64,000 nucleotides of DNA from an uncultured Chloroflexales bacterium (GTDB lineage: Bacteria; Chloroflexota; Chloroflexia; Chloroflexales; Chloroflexaceae), in assembly GCA_937918935.1 (NCBI GenBank), contig CAKZSI010000008.1:62001-126000 (forward strand). The letters are read 5' to 3'. This document shows, one piece after another, positions 1 through 9,549 of this stretch; positions within the stretch are counted from its first letter, which is position 1, and each line of letters opens with the position of its first letter. Made by a program: the position numbers and the translations under genes. The notes below the pieces were generated by a model. The model did no database searches and was not told the origin of the DNA. It saw only the letters and a list, made by a program, of their open reading frames with translations.

Positions 1-1
1 G

Positions 2-1206
<1,205 letters not shown>

Positions 1207-1214
1207 GTTTCAAC

Positions 1215-1254
1215 ACCGAGCAGGCCCGAAGGATGTCCTTCGAGCCTGCTCGGT
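1215..1254 (+). terminator. Long hairpin after the gmd unit
   Basis: The arms ACCGAGCAGGC (1215-1225) and GCCTGCTCGGT (1244-1254) pair perfectly. They continue through one C-A mismatch into CGAAGGA and TCCTTCG with a two-base loop, giving an 18-pair stem. No run of T follows, so it may be a transcript-end stabiliser or a bidirectional terminator rather than a classical intrinsic terminator. It lies between gmd and the convergent glycosyltransferase gene. Confidence 0.6.
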
Positions 1255-1310
1255 ATTCTGTGACCATGTGTTTCTTGAGCCGGTGCAACCCTCCCCAACG
1301 CTCCCCTCAG

Positions 1311-1351
1311 GCAGGGAGGTGGGGAAACCTGCTTTCCCCGCGGATCCCTGC
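1311..1351. repeat. Family A palindrome, copy 1, with nested arms
   Basis: The core GGGGAAA-CCTGC-TTTCCCC lies at 1321-1339. It is enclosed by a second perfect pair, GCAGGGA at 1311-1317 and TCCCTGC at 1345-1351. The same core recurs at a dozen intergenic sites in this window. Confidence 0.75.
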
Positions 1352-1354
1352 GGC

Positions 1355-1453
1355 GTTTCTCGAAACAATTCACCTGCAACGATGGCGGCACGAGCGCAGC
1401 GAGCCACACCGCTCAGCGTCCTCAGGGGATCAATCTTCCGGTCCGTGGGCTAA
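1355..1453. repeat. Family C dispersed repeat (~95 bp), copy 1
   Basis: This segment aligns with 16332-16416 and 61809-61911. Shared blocks in order are a TCGAAAC-x-ATT-like start, GCAACGATGGCGGCACGAGC, a CTCAG block, GATCAAT and TTCCGG. The end of this copy supplies the stop codon of the minus-strand glycosyltransferase (CTA at 1450-1452). Confidence 0.6.
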
Positions 1454-2496
1454 CGTTCCCCCTCCGGAGCGCCGACGGCCGCGCTCTGCGGCACGTGTTG
1501 CTCGAGCGCGTCCAGGCGGGCGTTCATCGCCCGGCGCCAGGACTCGTCATCAACCTGCATGGTTCGCACCCGGTAGAGGATCTCCTCCTGCACCCGGCGC
1601 ACCCCGCCGACCCGGTCGGCCAGCAGGCCGATCAGGAAGGTGATTAGCGCCATCAGCACCAGGATGCTGCCTACCAGCAGGGCCTGCACGTTGTCAGCCG
1701 TCAGATCGGTGATGCGCCGCCCGATAAAGACGTAAGCCGCCCGCCCCAGGAGCAGAATGCCGGGAAGAAAGAAGGCCGCGGCAATGTAACTGAAGACCTT
1801 CAGCGGTTCGTAGGTGGCGTAGGTGCGGGCGATGATGGCCGCCTGGCGCTTGATAAAGTTCCAGTTGCCCCGGTGCAGACGCGAGGGACGCTCGACGTAG
1901 TTGGTGCGGATCGGCACCGCCTGGATGGTCAGGCGGCGCTTGCCGGCCTGGATCAGGTTCTCGACCGTGTAGGAGAAGTCGGTAGTCACGAAGGTGCGCA
2001 GCGCCGCCTCGCGCGAAAGGGCGCGGAAGCCGCTAACCGTGTCCGGCACATCGGTTTCGGAGGCCCAGCGCACCACCGAACTGCCGAGGTGCTGTAGCGC
2101 CCGCTTGAGCGGGGAAAAATGCTCCAGGCTCTGCACCTGCCGGTCGCCGATCACAATGTCAGCCGTGCCGGCGACGATCGGCGCCACCAGCCGCGGGATC
2201 TCGTCGCCAGGGTACTGATTGTCGGCATCGGTGTTGACAATGACGTCGGCGCCCAGGCGCAACGCTGTGTCGATACCGGTTTGATAGGCGGTTGCCAGCC
2301 CCTTGTTGGCCGTGTGGCGCACCACATGATCGGCGCCGGCCCGCAGTGCCACTGCCGCCGTATCATCGCTGGAGCCGTCGTCGATGATCAACACCTCGAC
2401 GCAACTGATGCCTGGGATGCGGCGGGGGATGCCGGCGATCACCGTGGCGATGGTGTCGCGCTCGTTTAGCGCCGGGATCTGTACGATCAGCTTCAT
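1450..2496 (-). CDS. Family 2 glycosyltransferase, DPM1/polyprenol-phosphate sugar type
   Basis: The 348-residue protein starts MKLIVQIPALNERDTI and carries the GT-A nucleotide-binding beginning, followed by IIDDGSSDDT and the metal-binding NTDADNQY segment. It resembles dolichol- or polyprenol-phosphate mannose/glucose synthases. The C-terminal part holds two hydrophobic segments (roughly residues 225-250 and 265-290) followed by a helical tail, so the enzyme should sit at the inner membrane face. Its likely role is to load a sugar onto a lipid carrier for surface polysaccharide. The start at 2496 is preferred over a TTG at 2511 because GAGG lies eight bases upstream. The final codons run into repeat family C, so the extreme C-terminus may have been reshaped by the repeat. 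Confidence 0.88.
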   Translation of the reverse strand: MKLIVQIPALNERDTIATVIAGIPRRIPGISCVEVLIIDDGSSDDTAAVALRAGADHVVRHTANKGLATAYQTGIDTALRLGADVIVNTDADNQYPGDEIPRLVAPIVAGTADIVIGDRQVQSLEHFSPLKRALQHLGSSVVRWASETDVPDTVSGFRALSREAALRTFVTTDFSYTVENLIQAGKRRLTIQAVPIRTNYVERPSRLHRGNWNFIKRQAAIIARTYATYEPLKVFSYIAAAFFLPGILLLGRAAYVFIGRRITDLTADNVQALLVGSILVLMALITFLIGLLADRVGGVRRVQEEILYRVRTMQVDDESWRRAMNARLDALEQHVPQSAAVGAPEGER

Positions 2497-2591
2497 GGCC
2501 CATCCTCGCAACCTCGCTTCAGCGCCATTGTAGCACAGACGCCTGCCCCCGCCGCTGATGGGCCGCCTACGCCTCCCTGAGAGCCAGGCTC

Positions 2592-3680
2592 TTACTTCGG
2601 CGTCGCCTCCCCGCGAATAAAGCGCTCGGTGAAGTCGCGCGCTTCGTAGTCGGTGTACTGTCTGGGGGGCGTCTTCATAAAATAGCTGCTCGGCGCGTAC
2701 AGCGCCCCGCCGATCCCTCGATCAAGGGCCAGCTTCGCGCAGCGGATGGCATCAATGACCACCCCCGCCGAGTTCGGCGAGTCCCACACCTCCAGTTTCA
2801 ACTCCAGGTTCAACGGCACGTTGCCAAAGGTGGTCCCCTCCATGCGGATGTAGGCCCACTTCCGGTCGCCAAGCCACGGTACATAATCGCTCGGCCCGAT
2901 ATGCACCGCCTCCGGAGGCAGTTCGTAGGGCAACTGGCTGGTTACGGCGTTGGTCTTGCTGATCTTCTTGCTCTCCAGGCGCTCGCGCTCGAGCATGTTC
3001 AGGAAGTCGGTGTTCCCGCCAATGTTTAACTGGTAGGTCCGGTCGAGGCGCACCCCGCGCTCCTGGAACAGCGTCGCCAGCACGCGATGGGTGATCGTCG
3101 CGCCGACCTGGCTCTTGATGTCATCGCCAATGATCGGCAGCCCTTTCTCCTCGAAGCGCCGCCGCCAGTAGGCCTGACTGGCAATGAACACCGGCACGCA
3201 GTTGATGAACGCGCAGCCGGCTTCAAGGATCTGCTCGACGTACCACTTCGTGGCCATCTCGCTGCCCACTGGCAGGTAGGAGACTACCACGTCGGTCTCT
3301 GTACGCTTGAGAATGCCCGCGATGTCGTCGGTTGGCCCCGGCGCCTTCGTGATCACCTGGCCCAGATACTTCCCGATGCCGTCATGGGTCATGCCCCGCG
3401 AGACCGGCACGCCCAGCGCTGGAACGCTCGCAAAACGGTACGTGTTGTTCGGCGGGGCAAAGATGGCCTCGGAAAGGTCCTTGCCGACTTTGGCATCAGC
3501 GATGTCGAAGGCCGCCGAAAACTCTATGTCTCTAATGTGGTACCCACCGAGGTTAACATGCATCAACCCGGGAATCTGATCGTTTTCATCAGCGTCGCGG
3601 TAGTAGTACACCCCCTGCACCAGCGACGAGGCGCAGTTGCCGACGCCGATCATTGCCACACGGATCTTCCTGTCGTTCAC
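2592..3680 (-). CDS. ino1: myo-Inositol-3-phosphate synthase
   Basis: This NAD-dependent enzyme converts glucose 6-phosphate to 1L-myo-inositol 3-phosphate, the first step of inositol lipid and inositol thiol synthesis. The protein begins [20 protein letters not shown] with the Rossmann motif. It contains the family segments [14 protein letters not shown] and [11 protein letters not shown] and a C-terminal tyrosine-rich tail. At 362 residues it matches the short bacterial/archaeal class rather than the eukaryotic enzyme of about 550. The open frame extends 58 codons upstream, but a strong promoter at 3739-3767 lies inside that extension. The true start is therefore the GTG at 3680, with AAGG about ten bases ahead. 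No inositol monophosphatase is nearby. Confidence 0.93.
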   Translation of the reverse strand: MNDRKIRVAMIGVGNCASSLVQGVYYYRDADENDQIPGLMHVNLGGYHIRDIEFSAAFDIADAKVGKDLSEAIFAPPNNTYRFASVPALGVPVSRGMTHDGIGKYLGQVITKAPGPTDDIAGILKRTETDVVVSYLPVGSEMATKWYVEQILEAGCAFINCVPVFIASQAYWRRRFEEKGLPIIGDDIKSQVGATITHRVLATLFQERGVRLDRTYQLNIGGNTDFLNMLERERLESKKISKTNAVTSQLPYELPPEAVHIGPSDYVPWLGDRKWAYIRMEGTTFGNVPLNLELKLEVWDSPNSAGVVIDAIRCAKLALDRGIGGALYAPSSYFMKTPPRQYTDYEARDFTERFIRGEATPK

Positions 3681-3738
3681 CGAAGTTGGCCTTTCATCTG
3701 GACTACGGACCCAGCGTCGCAAAACATCGTGACGGGCG

Positions 3739-3767
3739 ATTATACCCCTGGCAGGTACCTTTGACAA
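3739..3767 (-). promoter_or_regulatory. Sigma-70 type promoter of ino1
   Basis: On the minus strand TTGTCA (3767-3762) and TATAAT (3744-3739) are separated by exactly 17 bases. Transcription should begin near 3732 and leave a leader of about 52 nt before the GTG start at 3680. This site fixes the ino1 start codon. Confidence 0.8.
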
Positions 3768-4061
3768 GCACCCCAAATGGCCAGGTTTTGCTTGCGCACA
3801 GCCAGGAGTACTGTCCACAAGCAGACCCTGGTACCACCGCTCGCCTTGATTCATTCAGGGCCTTCGGTGTATGCTTGGGTCGTGTGGTCAACCCGGGCGC
3901 CCTCGTTCCTTGCGCAGTCGGAGGAGGGTGGGGAACCATGGTTTCCCCACGTCCCGGCCTCAAGTGAGAGGCCGGGAGGGGTATGCCATCCCAGAACGTA
4001 ACCGGATACCCTGCGTAGCCGGTCAGGCTCCCGGCGCTCGCATCGAGTTTGGGTCACGGCC
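3768..4061. other. Spacer between ino1 and the chemosensory block
   Basis: No gene was found here. It holds a weak plus-strand promoter candidate (TTGATT at 3846-3851, 18 bases, TATGCT at 3870-3875). It also holds the family A palindrome at 3928-3950 and a hairpin at 3953-3976 (CCGGCCTC pairing with GAGGCCGG). The leader of the first cheW gene would carry both structures. Confidence 0.5.
3928..3950. repeat. Family A palindrome, copy 2
   Basis: GTGGGGAA and TTCCCCAC flank an ACCATGG centre and form a near-perfect palindrome. It lies 111 bases before the first cheW start. Confidence 0.75.
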
Positions 4062-4535
4062 ATGAGCGATTGTGCCACCCCGGTTCTTATCCCTGAAGAA
4101 GGGCAACACGGCGATCCCTCCGCCAGTCTGATTGTGCGGACCGGCATCGAATGGTACGCCCTGCCCGGCGCCTGTGTCCGCGAAGTGATCCGCTGGCGCG
4201 CACCCACGCCGGTACCCGGCACGCCGGCAGTCATCCCCGGGATCATCAATCAGCGTGGGAGCATCGTGCCGGTGGTTGACCTGCGGATCGCCCTGGGATT
4301 TCCCGCCAGCGCCCCCGAACGCTCGACGCGCTTTGTCCTTCTGCACCACGAGACCGTGGCCCTGGCCCTGCTGGTGGACGCGGTGATCGACCTCGTGCTC
4401 CTCGACGAGGATACATTCGAGCCCCCCCCCGCTGGCCGGGTGCGTCTGCTTGCGGCTGTCAGCCGTTACGAGCAGCGTCCCCTGGGGGTCATTGACCCCG
4501 GCGCGCTGATCGCCGCCGTGCAGGAGGGGCTGTAA
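4062..4535 (+). CDS. cheW: CheW-like coupling protein
   Basis: CheW scaffolds receptors to the CheA kinase. The 157-residue protein has a single CheW fold. Landmarks are the strand TGIEWYALPGACVREVIRW, then VPGTPAVIPGIINQRGSIVPVVDLR, which is the classical CheW signature and contains the NxRG-like turn. The C-terminal strands contain VALLVD-like and DPGALI segments. There is an N-terminal extension of about 20 residues. It opens a plus-strand block with an MCP, CheA, CheY, CheB and CheR, which supports the assignment. No strong Shine-Dalgarno sequence precedes the ATG at 4062. Confidence 0.9.
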   Translation: MSDCATPVLIPEEGQHGDPSASLIVRTGIEWYALPGACVREVIRWRAPTPVPGTPAVIPGIINQRGSIVPVVDLRIALGFPASAPERSTRFVLLHHETVALALLVDAVIDLVLLDEDTFEPPPAGRVRLLAAVSRYEQRPLGVIDPGALIAAVQEGL

Positions 4536-4537
4536 TG

Positions 4538-4566
4538 CGATTGTAGATTGTAGATGGTAGATTGTG
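4538..4566. repeat. Family D heptamer repeat, copy 1
   Basis: Three to four degenerate units of GTAGATT/GTAGATG follow each other directly after the cheW stop. This resembles the short tandem heptamer repeats known from cyanobacteria and Chloroflexi (from memory). Confidence 0.65.
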
Positions 4567-4594
4567 GTATGCAGGGTCGCAATGAGACCTGGCG

Positions 4595-5047
4595 ATGCTG
4601 CACTTGCAGGCTGTTGGACAGGAATTGGTGCACATGATCGGTGCGACTGCTGCCACTCTGGCCTTTGAAGTACAAACGGCCCGCCGGCGCTACTTTGTGC
4701 CCCGCGGCCACGTGGATCAGTTGGGGGCCGCTCCGCTGCCCAACGCCAGCGAAGCCCACGGTCGCCCGCTGCTGACTCGCGACCTCGGACCGTTGCTCGA
4801 TCCCGAGGACAGCGGCGCGCCCGCGCGGCAGGCCCTTACCGTGCTGCTGCGGCGGCGGACCGTGGTGCTGCGGGTGCAGCGCATCGAGAGCCTGGAGAGC
4901 GTGACGGTGCATCCCCTGGCGCCGCTGCTGCGGCGACGGTTGCGGGCGCCCTGGGTGCTCGGCGCCGTCATTCGTGATGATCAGCCGGTGCTGGTGCTCG
5001 ATATGCGCCGCATCGCCACCGACCTCGCCCTTGGCGCCGTCCTGTGA
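4595..5047 (+). CDS. Divergent CheW-like protein
   Basis: This 150-residue protein has the strand order expected of a CheW domain (FEVQTARRRYFVPRGHVDQL; LTRDLGPLL; VLLRRRTVVLRVQRIESL; GAVIRDDQPVLVLDMRRI). The conserved IPGIxNxRG signature is replaced by unrelated sequence. It is probably a degenerate or specialised coupling protein that modifies receptor or CheA contacts. It lies between cheW and the MCP. The start at 4595 is the first ATG; an ATG at 4634 with AGGAA ahead would remove 13 residues and give a more typical N-terminus. Identification rests on topology and context. Confidence 0.65.
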   Translation: MLHLQAVGQELVHMIGATAATLAFEVQTARRRYFVPRGHVDQLGAAPLPNASEAHGRPLLTRDLGPLLDPEDSGAPARQALTVLLRRRTVVLRVQRIESLESVTVHPLAPLLRRRLRAPWVLGAVIRDDQPVLVLDMRRIATDLALGAVL

Positions 5048-5120
5048 GCGGCTGCACCCTGCCGCGACGCGGAGGGTTGGAGCCGCCGGCGCCCTCTCTG
5101 GGCGAAAGGCTTTTCCTCCA

Positions 5121-5168
5121 ACAGGTAGAGTTGTGGCCAGACCAGGTTTCCCTGCCCCCTCTACCTGT
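5121..5168. repeat. Family A palindrome, copy 3, with 10-bp outer arms
   Basis: Perfect outer arms ACAGGTAGAG (5121-5130) and CTCTACCTGT (5159-5168) enclose a degenerate family A core containing AGGTTTCCCTG. The outer arms differ in sequence from those of copy 1 yet remain complementary. The element lies 72 bases before the MCP start. Confidence 0.75.
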
Positions 5169-5239
5169 TCGGGTGGAAAAAAGGTTCGAGCGAGGGCCGT
5201 GCCTCCCGCGCACAGGCTCCGTTTACCTCAGGAAAGCGT

Positions 5240-6715
5240 ATGTACCAGTCCGCTGAACGTGGTACGGCTGTGATACCCGAACACTCCCTCCTGCGCGACA
5301 ACCTGGGGGTGATGCGCCTGCTTATCGCCGGCGGCATCGTCGTTGTCGGCCTGTTCTGGGCGGTGACGATCGGCCTCTGGCTGTTCCAGACGGTCGGCAG
5401 TGTCGTCAGCGTCGTGGCGTCGCTGATCGCTGTCCTGGCTCTGCTGGTGTACCTGGGCGCCTATCACCTGCTCCGGCGCGGGCACACCCTCACCAGCCGG
5501 CGGGTGGTCTTCTTCGGCATGCTCCTCGGCGCTGCCTTCGCGGTCTTCTTGCTCGGGGGAGCCACCGGGCCCCTGGCGATGCTCTTCTTCATTCCCGTCA
5601 TCAGCGCCGGCTTGCTGGGCCATGGCCGCGATGGTCTGCATATCGCAGCCGGGGCCATCCTGATCTACACGGTCATGTTTATGGTTGAATGGGGCGCATT
5701 GTACCAGCCGATCCCACTGCCGGACTGGATATACCTCATCAACTTCGTCATTACCGGGGTCTTTCTGGCCGTGGTCGCCTGGCTCAGCGGGCGCGATCTG
5801 CTCCAGGTAGTGGCTCAGTCACAGGAGCGGGCCGAGGAGTTGCTGCACAAGACCGAGCAACTCATTGAAAAGAATTTTCAGCAGGTGGAGCTTGGCAGCG
5901 AACTGGCCGCCGCGGCTCAGGAGTTGCAGGTGGCTTCGCAACAGCAGGCCAGCGGCGCGACCGAACAGGCCAGCGCCGTGGCCCAGGTTTCAAGCACCAT
6001 CGAGGAACTGGGCAGCACCGCACGGCAGATCGCCCAGGCGGCAGAGCAGGTTGCCCAGGCCGCCCAGCAAACCCTGGAGAACCTGAGCAGCGGCCAGGAC
6101 GCAGTGGACGAGAGTATTCACGCCATGGAGCGCATCCGCGGGCGCGTCTCCGACGTGACCACCCGCGTGCTCAGCCTTGGCGAACGTTCGCAGCAGATCG
6201 GCGAGATTATTGACCTGATTGACGACATTTCTGACGAAACGCACCTGCTGGCCCTCAACGCCGCCATCGAGGCGGCCGGCGCCGGCGAGCACGGTCGCCG
6301 CTTCGCGGTGGTGGCCGCCGAAGTCAAGAGCCTGGCCAACCGCACCCTGGCCGCCGCCAAGGAGGTCAAAGGGGTCATCGCCGAGATCCGTCAGGCCACC
6401 GCGGCCGCGGTGCTGGCCGCGGAAGAGGGCAGCAAAGAGGTCGAGCGCGGCGTGGAACTGGCCCATCGTGCCGGGCAGATCATGGATAACATCGTGATGG
6501 TGGCCGAACGCACCGCCCAGAGCGCCGCCGAGATCGGCCTGGCCACGGCCCAGCAGCAAAGCGCCAGCGAACAGGTGGTCGAGACCATGCGTGAAATCGC
6601 CGAGGTGGCCCGCCAGACGGCCCTGGGCTCGCGCCAGATGGCCGAATCGGCGGCAACGCTGACAGCTATCGCCGATCGCTTGCATGGCATCGCCGTGGAG
6701 GAGCACGAGCCGTAA
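5240..6715 (+). CDS. Methyl-accepting chemotaxis protein with multi-span membrane N-terminus
   Basis: The 491-residue receptor has about six hydrophobic segments in residues 15-190 and only short loops, so no periplasmic ligand domain of usual size is present. A cytoplasmic helical signalling domain follows without an evident HAMP. The hairpin tip is recognisable at about residues 330-355 ([22 protein letters not shown]). It sits directly upstream of cheA and should be the receptor of this pathway. It may sense a membrane-borne or cytoplasmic signal such as proton-motive force or lipid state; that is inference. No CheR-binding pentapeptide is seen at the C-terminus. AGGAAAG precedes the ATG. 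Confidence 0.92.
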   Translation: MYQSAERGTAVIPEHSLLRDNLGVMRLLIAGGIVVVGLFWAVTIGLWLFQTVGSVVSVVASLIAVLALLVYLGAYHLLRRGHTLTSRRVVFFGMLLGAAFAVFLLGGATGPLAMLFFIPVISAGLLGHGRDGLHIAAGAILIYTVMFMVEWGALYQPIPLPDWIYLINFVITGVFLAVVAWLSGRDLLQVVAQSQERAEELLHKTEQLIEKNFQQVELGSELAAAAQELQVASQQQASGATEQASAVAQVSSTIEELGSTARQIAQAAEQVAQAAQQTLENLSSGQDAVDESIHAMERIRGRVSDVTTRVLSLGERSQQIGEIIDLIDDISDETHLLALNAAIEAAGAGEHGRRFAVVAAEVKSLANRTLAAAKEVKGVIAEIRQATAAAVLAAEEGSKEVERGVELAHRAGQIMDNIVMVAERTAQSAAEIGLATAQQQSASEQVVETMREIAEVARQTALGSRQMAESAATLTAIADRLHGIAVEEHEP

Positions 6716-6756
6716 GGTCTATTCGGATAATCAGTGTATCCGGTTACATTCAGGCA

Positions 6757-6790
6757 GGGGTGCGGGGAAACCAGGTTTCCCCGCACCTCT
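6757..6790. repeat. Family A palindrome, copy 4 (perfect)
   Basis: GTGCGGGGAAACC and its exact complement flank a single A at 6760-6786, and the stem extends imperfectly outward. It lies between the MCP stop and the cheA start, 69 bases before the latter. Confidence 0.8.
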
Positions 6791-6854
6791 CCAACTAGCG
6801 GTCAAAGGTCGGGCGTTCCAGCCTGACTATCGCTCCACCCCCAGCGAGAGATGC

Positions 6855-9056
6855 ATGGACCTTGCCGCCTTCCACCAGCAGTTTCGTGAAGAGGCCGCCG
6901 AGAATGTCCGTGTGTTGCAGGACGGTTTGCTTGCCCTTGAGACGGAAGCCGGAGCGGGCCAGCGGCGAGCGACAGTAGACCGGATCTTCCGGGCTATGCA
7001 CACGATCAAAGGCTCGGCCCGCGTGCTGGGGTTCGAGCCGATCAGCCGGCTGGCCCACGCGCTTGAGAATCTGCTCGGTGAGTTGCGCCAGGAACGGCGC
7101 GTGTTTGATCGGCCCCTTGCTGACGCCCTGTTGCGCGGCGGTGATGCCATTCTTGCCCTGAGCGACGCCGCAGTGGCCGGGCGCGCCCCGCCGCTGGACG
7201 TGGAGGCGCTGATTGCCAGCCTGCCGGCGTCTGCCGAGGCCGCGACGCCCCCCGCTGCCCTGGCCTCTCCTGCCGCACCCCCTGAGCCACCCCGGGTCGC
7301 ACCCCCTTCATCACCGCGCGCCGCGGGGCAGACGGTGCGCGTGCGAGTTGACCGGCTCGACCGCATGCTCAATCTCGCCGGCGAACTGGTCGTGAGCCAG
7401 CAAACGCTGGCCAATCACGCCGACGAACTGCGCACGTTGCAAGCGGCGGTGGAGCAACAACTACACGCCCTGAGGCAGCTCGAAGCCGAGCTTGCGCGCC
7501 TGCGCTTCTCGCCGATGCAGCGGCAGGCGCTCGACCTGCGGCTGGCGGCGGCGCATGAAGCGGGCGCGCGCGCCTCCTTGCTGGTGCAACAACAGACCGA
7601 GCGTTTCAGCCGGCACACGGGGCAACACGAATTGCTGGTGCGCGATCTCGAACAGGAAGTCATGGCGGCGCGCCTGCTACCGATCGCCACCGTCTTCGGC
7701 GGCCTGCCGCGGGCCGTGCGCGACCTGGCCCAGGCCACCGGCAAACAGGTGCGTCTCTCGCTGCACGGCGAGACTGTGGAACTGGATCGCAAAGTGCTCG
7801 AAGCCATCGCCGACCCGCTGCTGCACCTGGTGCGCAATGCGGTGGACCATGGCATCGAAATGCCGGAGGAGCGCCAGGCCGCCGGCAAAGCTCCACAGGG
7901 CCACCTGACGGTACGCGCCGAGGCGGCCAGCAGCGAGGTGCGCGTCGTTGTGACTGACGACGGGCGCGGGATCGACCCGCAACATCTGCGCGAACAGGCT
8001 GCGCGCCGGGGCATTATCAGCGCCGAGAGCGCGGCGCACCTGCCCGACCACGAGGCCCTGGACCTGATCTTTGCCCCTGGATTCTCCACCGCCAGCGTCA
8101 TTACCGACATCTCCGGTCGTGGGGTAGGCATGGACGTGGTGCGCCAGAATCTGGCCGAACTGGGCGGGCGCGTGGAGGTCGAATCGCAACCTGGCCTGGG
8201 CACGAGCGTGACGCTTATCCTGCCGCTCACCCTGGTCACCACACGCATTCTGCTGGTGCGCGTGGGCCGAGACAGTTTCGCCCTGCCCGTCAGCGCCTGC
8301 CGGGGTGTCATATGGATCGATCGACAGCAGGTCCAATCCCTGGAGGGCCAGCCTATCGTCGAGCACGAAGGGCGCACGGTGGCGGTGCGTAATCTGGCGG
8401 AACTCCTCGGCACAGAAGCGCCAGCAACGAACAGCGGCGCCGGGCGAACACCCGCGGTGCTGACCGGCGGCCCGCAGCGACTGGTAGCGCTCCTGGTAGA
8501 TGAACTGCTCGATGAACGCGAAGTGGTGGTCAAGCCTCTCGGAGCGCTGCTGGCGCCGCAGCGGCGTTTCGGCGGAGCGGTGCAACTCGGTGACGGCTGC
8601 CTGGTGTTGCTGCTCAATCCAGCGCATCTGATACCGTCCGTCCGAAACACGCCTCTGGAGACGCCCGCAACCGCACCCCGCGTGCGCCGGCTCCTGGTCG
8701 CCGACGACTCATTTGCCACCCGCGAGTTGATCCGCAGCGTTTTGCAGTCTGCCGGCTATGAGGTGGTTGTGGCCGTTGACGGCGCCGACGCCCTGGAGGC
8801 GCTGCGGAGCGAGCCGATCGATCTGGTAATAAGCGACGTAGAGATGCCGCGCCTCAACGGCTTTGAACTCGTCACACGCATCCGCGCCGAACGCGAGTTT
8901 CACCACCTGCCGGTGGTGCTGGTCACCAGCCTGGCCTCCGAGGAGCATCGCCGGCGCGGGTTGGAGGCCGGCGCGCAGGCGTATATTGTCAAAAGCCAGT
9001 TCGATCAGCAGAGCCTGCTCGAGGTGATACGGCGGCTCCTCGGCGATGAACGGTAG
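6855..9056 (+). CDS. cheA: Hybrid chemotaxis histidine kinase CheA with C-terminal receiver
   Basis: CheA phosphorylates itself on an HPt histidine and passes phosphate to CheY and CheB. The 733-residue protein has an HPt domain with His49 in AMHTIKGSAR and a Pro/Ala-rich linker. A dimerisation helix follows (DRLDRMLNLAGELVVS), then the ATPase N-box HLVRNAVDHGIE and G-boxes (DDGRGID, GRGVGMD), a CheW regulatory domain, and a complete receiver (VADDSFATR and ISDVEMPRLNG). A fused receiver is typical of chemosensory kinases controlling type IV pili or gliding rather than flagella. The open frame runs further upstream through the family A palindrome; the ATG at 6855 with GAGAG ahead begins at the HPt domain and is chosen. 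Confidence 0.95.
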   Translation: MDLAAFHQQFREEAAENVRVLQDGLLALETEAGAGQRRATVDRIFRAMHTIKGSARVLGFEPISRLAHALENLLGELRQERRVFDRPLADALLRGGDAILALSDAAVAGRAPPLDVEALIASLPASAEAATPPAALASPAAPPEPPRVAPPSSPRAAGQTVRVRVDRLDRMLNLAGELVVSQQTLANHADELRTLQAAVEQQLHALRQLEAELARLRFSPMQRQALDLRLAAAHEAGARASLLVQQQTERFSRHTGQHELLVRDLEQEVMAARLLPIATVFGGLPRAVRDLAQATGKQVRLSLHGETVELDRKVLEAIADPLLHLVRNAVDHGIEMPEERQAAGKAPQGHLTVRAEAASSEVRVVVTDDGRGIDPQHLREQAARRGIISAESAAHLPDHEALDLIFAPGFSTASVITDISGRGVGMDVVRQNLAELGGRVEVESQPGLGTSVTLILPLTLVTTRILLVRVGRDSFALPVSACRGVIWIDRQQVQSLEGQPIVEHEGRTVAVRNLAELLGTEAPATNSGAGRTPAVLTGGPQRLVALLVDELLDEREVVVKPLGALLAPQRRFGGAVQLGDGCLVLLLNPAHLIPSVRNTPLETPATAPRVRRLLVADDSFATRELIRSVLQSAGYEVVVAVDGADALEALRSEPIDLVISDVEMPRLNGFELVTRIRAEREFHHLPVVLVTSLASEEHRRRGLEAGAQAYIVKSQFDQQSLLEVIRRLLGDER

Positions 9057-9179
9057 GACTACCGTTACACCCTGGCGGTATGCTGGAAGCGCTACGTGAG
9101 AAGTTGAGAGGCCGAGAGGACGTCTGGCTGTAGTGCCAATTACACATCCGTTCTCCATAGCTGAGATTGCGAGGCGGTG

Positions 9180-9542
9180 ATGACAGGAAAAATCCTGGTG
9201 GTTGACGATAGCCGGCTCGTAACCGATATTGTCAAGCTCCGGCTGGAAATGTGCGGCTACGAGGTCATGCTGGCCCATAGCGGCGAGGAGGCCCTGGAAC
9301 GCATCGCCGAAGAGGTTCCCGATCTGCTGGTGCTCGATGTGCAGATGCCAGGCATTGACGGCTACGAAGTCTGCCGCCGGCTCCGCGATGATCCCCGATT
9401 CGACGCGCTGCGTATCATTATGCTCACTTCTACTGACGACAAACACGCCGCCTTCGAAGCCGGGGTTGATGACTATCTGAACAAAGACATTGACCTGTTG
9501 AACTTGCCGAACCGGGTGAAGCTCGTGCTTGAAATGCTCTGA
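9180..9542 (+). CDS. cheY: CheY-like single-domain response regulator
   Basis: A 120-residue receiver domain with no output domain. It starts MTGKILVVDDSRLV with the acidic pair, has the phospho-acceptor Asp53 in LVLDVQMPG, the conserved Thr/Ser in IIMLTSTDD and a lysine in YLNKDID. It lies between cheA and cheB and is the likely soluble phosphate acceptor. Its output must be protein-protein contact, for example with a pilus motor. The ATG at 9180 is preferred to the overlapping GTG at 9177 because GAGGCGG sits five bases upstream. About 120 bases without a gene separate it from cheA. Confidence 0.92.
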   Translation: MTGKILVVDDSRLVTDIVKLRLEMCGYEVMLAHSGEEALERIAEEVPDLLVLDVQMPGIDGYEVCRRLRDDPRFDALRIIMLTSTDDKHAAFEAGVDDYLNKDIDLLNLPNRVKLVLEML

Positions 9543-9549
9543 GTAAGGT

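Noticed and set aside
3681-3854. N-terminal extension of Ino1 by 58 residues
   Set aside because: The extension crosses a near-consensus promoter and has no similarity to the family; the GTG at 3680 gives the normal length.
7415-8719. Long open frame antisense to cheA
   Set aside because: High-GC sequence with strong codon bias opens antisense frames. The product is Arg/Ser-rich low complexity and cheA on the other strand has clear domains.
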